The notes beneath the pieces were generated by a model, which ran no database searches, was not told the origin of the DNA, and saw nothing but the letters and a program-made list of their open reading frames with translations. This document shows, one piece after another, positions 7,209-12,290 of a stretch of DNA of 12,290 nucleotides. Every line of letters starts with the position of its first letter. Within the stretch, counting starts at the first letter, position 1. The stretch is from positions 1 through 12,290 of the forward strand of contig SXYE01000038.1 of NCBI GenBank assembly GCA_005789325.1, in the 5' to 3' direction. The translations under genes were made by a program, and so were the position numbers. This stretch comes from Actinomycetota bacterium (GTDB taxonomy: Bacteria > Actinomycetota > Actinomycetes > S36-B12 > UBA5976).

Positions 7209-8101
7209 ATTTTGAAACCAACTGTGTATCTTGGTAAACCATTTAAATCTCTTCTATCTTCTACTTTTGAAAACGCCTTGGATTCAAGTAAATGAAAAGG
7301 AACACCGGTTTCATCCACACTAGAACCTTGCACATCTGCGTGTTCAATAGCAATAAATCCACCAGGTTTTAATAAATCTGTTGCCATCTTTATAACAATT
7401 TTTACAAGATCTAAACCATCTGTGCCACTAAATAGTGCCATCTCTGGTTCATGATCTTTTACTTCTGGTTCACGAGGAATCATCTTGTTTGGAATGTAGG
7501 GCGGATTTGAAACCAGAACATCAACTTTTCCAACCAGAGCAGAAAAATCGCTGATTGGCTCTCGGATACTTGAATTTATTGCCACAAATTTAGCCTTAGC
7601 TTTTGTTAAGTTTTCTTTATTGTTTTCAATATTTTTAGTTAAGTACTCAAAAGCATCTTTTGATTTTTCAACTGCATAAACTTCACAATTGCTAACTTCA
7701 GTTGCAATAGCAAGGGATATTGCTCCTGAGCCTGCGCATAGATCAATAACAATGTTTTTGTCTTGATTCTTATCCTTTAAATATCTAATTGTTGATTCAA
7801 CTAAAAGCTCAGTCTCTGGGCGAGGAATGAAAACTCCTGGACCAACTTCTAAAACAAGTCTTCTAAAACCTTGTTCCCCTAAAATGTGTTGCAGAGGGAT
7901 TCTTCTGACCCTTTTTTCAACCAGTTTTTCAAGTTCACGATATTGTTCATTGTCTATTTCTTTAACTAAACCAACGCGATTTCTTTCAATTCCTAATGAA
8001 TATGCGACTAAAGATTCGGCATCAAAGCGAGGACTAGGCACTCCAGCATTTTTAAGTCTTAATTCAATATCAACAAGAACACTTCTTGTTAATTTGCTCA
8101 C
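7205..8101 (-). CDS. prmC: Release factor glutamine methyltransferase PrmC
   Basis: PrmC uses S-adenosylmethionine to methylate the glutamine of the GGQ motif in RF1 and RF2, which speeds peptide release. The 298-residue protein has an N-terminal helical substrate-binding domain (to about 85), the linker motif PGVFIPRPETELLVE (88-102), SAM-binding motif I VIDLCAGSGAISLA (118-131) and the catalytic NPPY (199-202), followed by EPEMALFSGTDGLD. The start is GTG (8099-8101), overlapping the TGA stop of prfA as GTGA, so the enzyme is translated coupled to its substrate RF1. The stop overlaps the next start as ATGA. Length and motifs are normal. Confidence 0.96.
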   Translation of the reverse strand: MSKLTRSVLVDIELRLKNAGVPSPRFDAESLVAYSLGIERNRVGLVKEIDNEQYRELEKLVEKRVRRIPLQHILGEQGFRRLVLEVGPGVFIPRPETELLVESTIRYLKDKNQDKNIVIDLCAGSGAISLAIATEVSNCEVYAVEKSKDAFEYLTKNIENNKENLTKAKAKFVAINSSIREPISDFSALVGKVDVLVSNPPYIPNKMIPREPEVKDHEPEMALFSGTDGLDLVKIVIKMATDLLKPGGFIAIEHADVQGSSVDETGVPFHLLESKAFSKVEDRRDLNGLPRYTVGFKI

Positions 8102-9177
8102 CGAGTTTCTCCTACCTCAGCCAACTTTTGTGTGATTTCCATATCCACACAAGATTGCAAGACAGGATCTAAATCACCATTTAATATTTGGTCCAAATTG
8201 TGAGATTTAAAACCAGTGCGGTGATCTGTTAAACGATTTTCAGGAAAGTTATATGTTCTAATTCTCTCTGATCTATCCACTGTTCTTACTTGTGATTTTC
8301 GAGAAGCTGATTCTTCTTGCGCTCTGGCTTCTTCAGCAGCAGAAAGTAATCTTGCTCTTAATATTCTTAAAGCTGATTCTTTATTTTGTAATTGACTTTT
8401 TTCATTCTGGCAAGAAACCACAATGCCGGTTGGGATGTGTGTAATTCGAACTGCTGAATCTGTGGTGTTAACAGATTGTCCACCTGGACCAGATGATCGA
8501 TAAACATCAACTCGTATATCTTCATTATTTATTTCAACATCAATTTCTTCTGCTTCAGGAAAAACTAAAACACCAGCTGCAGAAGTGTGTACTCTTCCTT
8601 GAGATTCAGTAACTGGAACTCGTTGCACACGGTGAACTCCACCCTCGTGTTTCATCCAGGCATAAGGTGCGGTTCCTATTTCAGGATTTCCTTTAGCTTT
8701 AATTGCAATGGAAGCGTTTTTGTATCCACCCATGTCTGAATCAACCGCATCAATAAGTGTTGCTTTCCAACCACGCTTTTCAGCAAATCTTAAATACATG
8801 CGAACTAGATCTCCGGCAAACAAAGCAGATTCTTCGCCACCTTCACCAGATTTAACTTCGACTATTACATCTTTGCCATCAAGTGGATCTCGAGGAATTA
8901 ACATCATTTGTAATTTGTCGGCTAAAACTTGAACTTCTGCTGCTATTTTTTCTGCTTCGGCTTTGAATGAAGAATCATCCATTGATAGTTCAACAGCGGC
9001 AGCATGATCTTCCACAAGTTTTTGATATTCACGCCAGGTTGCAACAATTGGTTTTAGTTCAGCAAATCTTCTGCCAACTTGGCGGGCCTTATTTTGATCA
9101 GAGTGAAGTTTAGGATCAGACATTTGATGTTCGAGATCAACTAGCTCTGCAGCTAAATCAACTACACCTTCAAACAT
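8098..9177 (-). CDS. prfA: Peptide chain release factor 1
   Basis: RF1 reads UAA and UAG stop codons in the ribosomal A site and triggers hydrolysis of the peptidyl-tRNA. The protein has 359 residues, the normal length. The peptide-release loop SSGPGGQSVNTTDSAVRITH (228-247) contains GGQ at 232-234. The stop-codon reading tripeptide is PVT (188-190) in HRVQRVPVTESQGRVHTSA, which marks RF1; RF2 would show SPF. The ATG (9175-9177) has AAGGAGG (9188-9194) 10 bases upstream, among the best ribosome-binding sites in the window. It is the first gene after a terminator and probably has its own promoter. It is followed by prmC, which modifies its GGQ. Confidence 0.97.
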   Translation of the reverse strand: MFEGVVDLAAELVDLEHQMSDPKLHSDQNKARQVGRRFAELKPIVATWREYQKLVEDHAAAVELSMDDSSFKAEAEKIAAEVQVLADKLQMMLIPRDPLDGKDVIVEVKSGEGGEESALFAGDLVRMYLRFAEKRGWKATLIDAVDSDMGGYKNASIAIKAKGNPEIGTAPYAWMKHEGGVHRVQRVPVTESQGRVHTSAAGVLVFPEAEEIDVEINNEDIRVDVYRSSGPGGQSVNTTDSAVRITHIPTGIVVSCQNEKSQLQNKESALRILRARLLSAAEEARAQEESASRKSQVRTVDRSERIRTYNFPENRLTDHRTGFKSHNLDQILNGDLDPVLQSCVDMEITQKLAEVGETR

Positions 9178-9214
9178 TTGCTTTCACCCTCCTTAAACTC
9201 TCCAAATCAAATAG

Positions 9215-9243
9215 ATAAAACAAAACGGACGCCGGTTTTTCAA
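9215..9243 (-). promoter_or_regulatory. Candidate promoter for prfA embedded in the rpmE terminator
   Basis: On the minus strand TTGAAA (9238-9243, five of six matches to TTGACA) is separated by exactly 17 bases from TTTTAT (9215-9220, four of six matches to TATAAT). The predicted start near 9208 would give a leader of about 30 bases that contains the strong prfA ribosome-binding site. The elements overlap the terminator hairpin and its T run, so some of the match may be chance in AT-rich sequence. Confidence 0.4.
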
Positions 9244-9278
9244 AACACAATTAAATGTGTTTTAAAACCGACGTCCGT
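9217..9278 (-). terminator. Rho-independent terminator after rpmE
   Basis: Arms 9264-9278 and 9225-9239 form a 15-bp stem (ACGGACG next to a G-U pair, then CGG and TTTT). A 2-base bulge follows, then a further 8-bp stem (9256-9263 with 9242-9249) closed by a 6-base loop. In the minus-strand transcript it is followed by UUU-G-UUUU. It begins 8 bases after the rpmE stop. There is no U run on the plus-strand side, so it acts for rho-rpmE transcripts only. Confidence 0.85.
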
Positions 9279-9286
9279 AAGATTAG

Positions 9287-9502
9287 CTATTTGTTGGCGC
9301 TTTTGCCGTAACGCTTCTCGAACTTTGATACACGACCTGCGGTATCCAAAATCTTTTGTTTACCGGTATAGAAAGGATGGCATTGTTGACAAATTTCTGC
9401 ATGCATAACACCATTTTGTGCAGTGCTACGAGTTTGAAATGTGTTTCCACATGAGCAGGTAACAGTTGTTTCTGCGTAATCTGGATGAATTTCTGGTTTC
9501 AT
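9287..9502 (-). CDS. rpmE: 50S ribosomal protein L31, zinc-binding type
   Basis: L31 is a small protein at the bridge between ribosomal subunits. The 71-residue sequence begins MKPEIHPDY and has the zinc ribbon of the C+ form: C16 and C18 in VTCSCGNTF, and C38 and C41 in ICQQCHPFYTGKQ. It is therefore the zinc-containing paralogue and not the zinc-free type made under zinc starvation. The C-terminus RVSKFEKRYG is typical. The ATG (9500-9502) has GGAG (9513-9516) 10 bases upstream. It lies 39 bases after rho and just before a strong intrinsic terminator, so rho and rpmE probably form one transcript. Confidence 0.97.
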   Translation of the reverse strand: MKPEIHPDYAETTVTCSCGNTFQTRSTAQNGVMHAEICQQCHPFYTGKQKILDTAGRVSKFEKRYGKSANK

Positions 9503-9541
9503 CTTTTCAATGCTCCGTCTTCTATTTCCTAGTAACCAATT

Positions 9542-11131
9542 CTATTCAGCGTCATCGCCGTTAGTGGTTGGGGTGGTCTTTTGTACCTGCAAGAGGAACT
9601 CAAAGTTCGTTTTTGTCTCACGCAACTTGTTTAGTAAGAGCTCGATTGCTTGTTGTGGGTCTAGGGCATGAAGCACTCTGCGAAGTGTCCAAATGATCTT
9701 TAGTTCATCTGGAGACATAAGAATTTCTTCTTTTCTTGTTCCTGAAGAATCAATATCAACAGCAGGGAAAATTCTTCGATCAGCAAGTTTGCGATCGAGT
9801 TTAAGTTCCATGTTTCCTGTTCCCTTAAATTCTTCGAAAATCACTTCGTCCATTCGAGATCCTGTTTCAACCAAAGCTGTGGCAATGATTGTTAATGATC
9901 CACCATTTTCGATATTTCTAGCAGCACCGAAGAACTTCTTAGGTGGGTACAAAGCAGCTGAGTCAACACCACCAGAAAGAATTCTTCCTGAAGTTGGAGC
10001 AGACAAGTTATATGCACGACCAAGACGTGTCATGGAATCAAGCAAGATCACAACATCGTGACCCATTTCCACTAAACGTTTTGCTCTTTCAATTGAAAGT
10101 TCAGCCACAGTTGTGTGATCTTCTGCAGGCTTGTCGAAAGTTGAAGCAATTACTTCACCCTTAACAGAGCGTTGCATATCGGTTACTTCTTCTGGTCTTT
10201 CATCAACCAAAACAACCATTAAATGAACTTCTGGATTGTTGGTAGTGATGGCATTTGCAATTGCTTGCAAGACCATTGTTTTACCAGCTTTTGGTGGTGA
10301 AACAATCAAACCTCTTTGACCTTTACCAATTGGGGCAACTAAATCAATAACACGTGTAGTTAAGTTATTGCCTTCAGTTTCAAGTCTTAAGCGCTCTTGT
10401 GGATAAAGAGGCGTTAGTTTGGAGAAATCTAATCTCTTGGCAGATTCTTCTGGAGTTAAACCGTTAATGGTTTCAACACGAACCAAAGGGTTAAACTTTT
10501 GTCTTTGTTCGCCTTCTTTAGGTTGACGAATTGAACCGGTGACTGCGTCACCCTTTCTTAAACCAAATTTACGAACTAATCCCATAGAAACATAAACATC
10601 GTTTGGACCAGGTAAATAACCGGAAGTTCTTACGAATGCATAGTTTTCTAATAAGTCGATGATTCCTGCTACTGGCAGTAATACATCATCTTCTTTGATT
10701 TCAAAATCATCGCGTTCTCTTCTGGAACCGCGTTCTCTAAATCTGGAACGGCTATTGCGATCACCATTTCTGTCATTGCGATCGTTTCTGTCGTTGCGGT
10801 CATTTCTTCTGTAACCGCCGCGGTCATCATTTCCGCGATCGTTTCTGTTGTAGCTGCCACGATCTTCTCGGTTATAAGAACCGCGATCGTCGCCTCTGTC
10901 TTCATTTCTGTCATCGCGTTCTACGCGAGTGTCAGTTTCTTCTCTAAATTCTTCAATAACATCATCTTCTGGGATATCAGAATTTGTGGTCATACTTTTA
11001 TTTCCGCCATTTCCGCGTTGATCGATTGCTTCGACAAGTTCACTTTTTCTCATTGTTGCTGCGTCAGGAATTCCCAGAGCTGCAGCCATTTGCCTTAATT
11101 CAGGCAAAAGCTTTGACGAGGTGTCAGTCAC
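9542..11131 (-). CDS. rho: Transcription termination factor Rho with Arg/Asn/Asp-rich insertion
   Basis: Rho is the hexameric RNA helicase that ends transcription of untranslated RNA. Counted from GTG 11129-11131 it has 529 residues: a Rho_N helical domain (about 7-38), a low-complexity insertion rich in R, N, D and G (about 69-143), a cold-shock-type primary RNA-binding domain (about 151-224) and the ATPase core. Visible in the core are Walker A SPPKAGKT (278-285), Walker B VVILLD (360-365), the SGGVD loop and ADRRIFPAVDI. Such insertions are known in actinobacterial Rho and bind RNA. The start is uncertain. GTG (N-terminus MTDTSSK, AAGGA 12 bases upstream) is preferred over TTG at 11150-11152, which adds seven residues and has no good ribosome-binding site. 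The gene has its own leader and candidate promoter. Confidence 0.95.
   Translation of the reverse strand: MTDTSSKLLPELRQMAAALGIPDAATMRKSELVEAIDQRGNGGNKSMTTNSDIPEDDVIEEFREETDTRVERDDRNEDRGDDRGSYNREDRGSYNRNDRGNDDRGGYRRNDRNDRNDRNDRNGDRNSRSRFRERGSRRERDDFEIKEDDVLLPVAGIIDLLENYAFVRTSGYLPGPNDVYVSMGLVRKFGLRKGDAVTGSIRQPKEGEQRQKFNPLVRVETINGLTPEESAKRLDFSKLTPLYPQERLRLETEGNNLTTRVIDLVAPIGKGQRGLIVSPPKAGKTMVLQAIANAITTNNPEVHLMVVLVDERPEEVTDMQRSVKGEVIASTFDKPAEDHTTVAELSIERAKRLVEMGHDVVILLDSMTRLGRAYNLSAPTSGRILSGGVDSAALYPPKKFFGAARNIENGGSLTIIATALVETGSRMDEVIFEEFKGTGNMELKLDRKLADRRIFPAVDIDSSGTRKEEILMSPDELKIIWTLRRVLHALDPQQAIELLLNKLRETKTNFEFLLQVQKTTPTTNGDDAE
10772..10807 (-). repeat. RND codon repeat within rho (18-bp tandem duplication)
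   Basis: Four consecutive Arg-Asn-Asp triplets are encoded as two 18-base units that differ at three synonymous third positions. Arg alternates AGA and CGC. The repeat is the core of a wider R/N/D/G-rich segment (about 10703-10927) that also contains two copies of DRGSYN. Confidence 0.85.
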
Positions 11132-11134
11132 CTT

Positions 11135-11148
11135 AAGGATTTTTCCTT
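11135..11148 (-). promoter_or_regulatory. Small hairpin holding the rho ribosome-binding site
   Basis: In the transcript AAGGA and TCCTT pair across AAAA, just before the GTG start at 11131. AAGGA is the only good ribosome-binding sequence nearby, so the hairpin could mask it. A 5-bp stem is weak, and the effect on translation is inference. Confidence 0.4.
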
Positions 11149-11159
11149 TCAATACTTCT

Positions 11160-11193
11160 TCACACCAGTAATCGTTTAATTAGTTTCGTGTGA
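11160..11193 (-). promoter_or_regulatory. Leader hairpin upstream of rho
   Basis: TCACAC (11188-11193) and GTGTGA (11160-11165) form a 6-bp perfect stem, with an inner TAAT/ATTA pairing inside the 22-base loop. It lies in the untranslated leader a few bases before the rho start region. It may be regulatory, since rho genes often autoregulate through their leader, but nothing here identifies the mechanism. Confidence 0.35.
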
Positions 11194-11287
11194 GAGATCC
11201 GGTCCTGTTTTAATTTGGTTTGAAAAGTTAGCGAATTTTATCTTTTGGAATTTGCCATCTTTGGCCAATATCGGCCGGACAACTGAA

Positions 11288-11317
11288 AGAATAGCAGGTT
11301 CTAGGCCTGGGGTTCAA
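11288..11317 (-). promoter_or_regulatory. Candidate promoter for rho-rpmE
   Basis: On the minus strand TTGAAC (11312-11317) and TATTCT (11288-11293) are 18 bases apart. The -10 is preceded by TGC, giving an extended -10. The predicted start near 11281 leaves about 150 bases of leader before the GTG of rho. It is the best sigma-70-like match in the 227-base gap between thrB and rho. Confidence 0.45.
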
Positions 11318-11337
11318 GTACGGGGGCAAAACCTGCT
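11293..11337. repeat. 8-bp inverted repeat flanking the rho promoter candidate
   Basis: AGCAGGTT (11293-11300) and AACCTGCT (11330-11337) are perfect inverted copies, with centres 37 bases apart. One arm starts at the -10 box and the other lies just upstream of the -35. It could be an operator or the stem of a weak thrB terminator. An 8-bp pair in a gap of this size could also arise by chance. Confidence 0.35.
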
Positions 11338-11343
11338 GGGTGA

Positions 11344-11357
11344 GGTTTTTAAAAACC
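11344..11357. repeat. Perfect 14-bp palindrome just after thrB
   Basis: GGTTTTTAAAAACC lies one base beyond the thrB stop codon. As RNA it gives only a short AU-rich stem with a tight loop, and no U run follows, so it is at best a weak terminator or an end-stabilising structure. Confidence 0.4.
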
Positions 11358-11358
11358 C

Positions 11359-12261
11359 CTACTGAACACTTGCCCCTGATTGGGCAATTGTTAGTTGTTG
11401 GGCTTCAAATTCGTCAGGAACTAAAGAGATTACTTCTTCAACTTTTTCACTATTTGTTAACACACAAACAGTTGGACCAGAACCAGAAATATAGGCAGCA
11501 TGATTTTTCATGCGCAAACTTGAGACTAATGCTGAAGCTGATTGCATAGAAGGTCTTCTATATTCCTGGTGAATTCGATCAGATGTTGCTTCAAATAAGT
11601 AGTCAGGATCACTTGTCATCGCATGAACCAATAGTGCACTTCGAGAAATGTTGTATGAGGCATCACGATGAGGAACATGAGATGGCAAAAGAGCTCTTGC
11701 TTGTTCGGTATCAACTTCAAATCTGGGAATCATTACCACAGGAATAATTGATTCATGTGCTTTTATTTTTACTGCCCTTGCTAATGAATTTTCATCAATC
11801 CAAGAAACTGTGAAACCACCGTAAAGACAAGCAGCCACATTATCGGGATGTCCTTCTAGAGAACTGGCTAATTCCAAAGCACCTTGATCATCCATTCTGG
11901 TTCCTTGAGTTCCAGCTAATGCTCTTGCTGCAACTACGGCTGCAGAAATTGCTGCGGCAGAAGATCCCAGACCTCTGCCATGAGGAATTCTGTTGATGCA
12001 ACGAAGATAAAGGCCTTGCACAGGCATAGAAAGATTGGCAAAAGTTTTTAACATCACACGTGCTATTAAATGATTTTCATCACGAGGTAAAGAATTTCTT
12101 CCTTCCCCATCAACGTCTACTTGCACACCTGGTTTGTCAGTAAATGACGCTTCTATTTCATCAAACATGCTTAGGGCTAAGCCTGCTGAATCAAATCCTG
12201 AGCCAAGATTGGCACTGGATGCAGGAACAACCACTCTTACAGCACCTGAAACTTTTGACAT
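11359..12261 (-). CDS. thrB: Homoserine kinase
   Basis: This GHMP-family kinase phosphorylates homoserine with ATP to give O-phosphohomoserine, the substrate of threonine synthase. In its 300 residues the three family motifs are present: PASSANLGSGFDS (13-25), the phosphate-binding loop PHGRGLGSSAAA (93-104), and the C-terminal glycine motif AYISGSGPTVCVL (256-268). EGHPDNVAA (136-144) is also typical of homoserine kinases. The ATG (12259-12261) directly follows the TAA of the upstream reading frame, probably thrC, with a G-rich stretch before it, so translation is coupled. Length and motifs are normal. A promoter-bearing gap separates it from rho, so it belongs to the threonine operon that lies to the right. 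Confidence 0.96.
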   Translation of the reverse strand: MSKVSGAVRVVVPASSANLGSGFDSAGLALSMFDEIEASFTDKPGVQVDVDGEGRNSLPRDENHLIARVMLKTFANLSMPVQGLYLRCINRIPHGRGLGSSAAAISAAVVAARALAGTQGTRMDDQGALELASSLEGHPDNVAACLYGGFTVSWIDENSLARAVKIKAHESIIPVVMIPRFEVDTEQARALLPSHVPHRDASYNISRSALLVHAMTSDPDYLFEATSDRIHQEYRRPSMQSASALVSSLRMKNHAAYISGSGPTVCVLTNSEKVEEVISLVPDEFEAQQLTIAQSGASVQ

Positions 12262-12290
12262 TTATTTCAACCCCAAAGCTTGAGCAGCAG
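12262..12290 (-). CDS. thrC: Probable C-terminal end of threonine synthase (cut by window edge)
   Basis: The open frame that runs in from the right edge encodes AAQALGLK and ends with TAA (12262-12264), directly abutting the thrB ATG. In actinobacteria thrB usually follows thrC in a hom-thrC-thrB operon, and such a hydrophobic Ala/Leu tail fits the end of threonine synthase. Eight residues cannot identify a protein by themselves, so the name rests mainly on gene order. Confidence 0.5.

Noticed and set aside
9225..9278. The hairpin could be a bidirectional terminator.
   Set aside because: There is no T run on the plus-strand side and no plus-strand gene to terminate.
9693..10061. Open frame of 122 codons on the plus strand.
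   Set aside because: It is antisense to the Rho ATPase core, low in complexity and without a motif.
10748..10870. Short repeated motifs that could suggest a CRISPR array or minisatellite.
   Set aside because: The period is 9 and 18 bases, in frame with rho, with no unique spacers. It is protein-coding repeat sequence.
10669..10914. Minus-strand open frame of 81 codons in another frame within rho, rich in T, E, M and A.
   Set aside because: It is a frame-shifted reading of the RND repeat segment. The repeat keeps the frame open, and no independent start signal or family is seen.
11306..11326. GGTTCAAG on the plus strand resembles the T-arm of a tRNA.
   Set aside because: The flanking bases do not form the T-stem, and there is no acceptor, anticodon or D-arm around it.
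1..12290. Possible novel or accessory system (defence, mobile element, biosynthetic cluster).
   Set aside because: Every gene matches a conserved housekeeping family in a known actinobacterial order. No integrase, transposase, tRNA-linked repeat, foreign base composition or unknown large gene was seen.

Overview
The window is a compact, AT-rich (about 40% GC by eye) stretch of bacterial chromosome in which every gene lies on the minus strand. Read right to left, the order is thrC (tail only), thrB, rho, rpmE, prfA, prmC, a Sua5/TsaC-type tRNA threonylcarbamoyl-AMP synthase gene, glyA, a wecA-type glycosyltransferase gene, atpI, atpZ, atpB, atpE, atpF, atpH and atpA (cut by the left edge). This order is the classic actinobacterial neighbourhood upstream of the F-type ATP synthase operon. 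Three proteins also point to Actinobacteria: Rho has a long Arg/Asn/Asp-rich insertion, subunit delta is extended (268 aa), and subunit c closely resembles actinomycete sequences as I remember them. Low GC with very short intergenic gaps suggests a streamlined actinobacterium, for example the freshwater acI group (Nanopelagicales). That placement is inference only.

Right block (about 11.36-12.29 kb): the last eight codons of a probable thrC abut thrB, the end of threonine synthesis. A 227-base gap follows, the longest in the window. It holds a promoter candidate with an extended -10, an 8-bp inverted repeat around that promoter, and a structured leader in front of rho.

Middle block (about 6.56-11.13 kb): transcription and translation genes. 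Rho and ribosomal protein L31 form one unit that ends at a strong intrinsic terminator (9217-9278). A promoter candidate is embedded in that terminator and would restart transcription for prfA. Release factor RF1, its methylase PrmC and the threonylcarbamoyl-AMP synthase gene are joined by 4-base GTGA and ATGA overlaps. They run into glyA with no further terminator.

Left block (1 to about 5.24 kb): the wecA-type gene leads directly into atpI-atpZ-atpB-atpE-atpF-atpH-atpA. Transcription could therefore read from prfA into the ATP synthase genes. Two gaps inside the atp genes, before atpE and before atpA, carry hairpins. The other junctions are abutting stop/start pairs (TAAATG) or short spacers.

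I see no mobile element, CRISPR array, tRNA, rRNA, defence gene or unknown protein family. This is conserved core genome, and I did not find a new biological system. The points worth a second look are regulatory (terminator/promoter overlap, structured rho leader, atp intercistronic hairpins) or structural (duplicated helical domain in delta, RND repeats in Rho, a substituted P-loop residue in AtpA).
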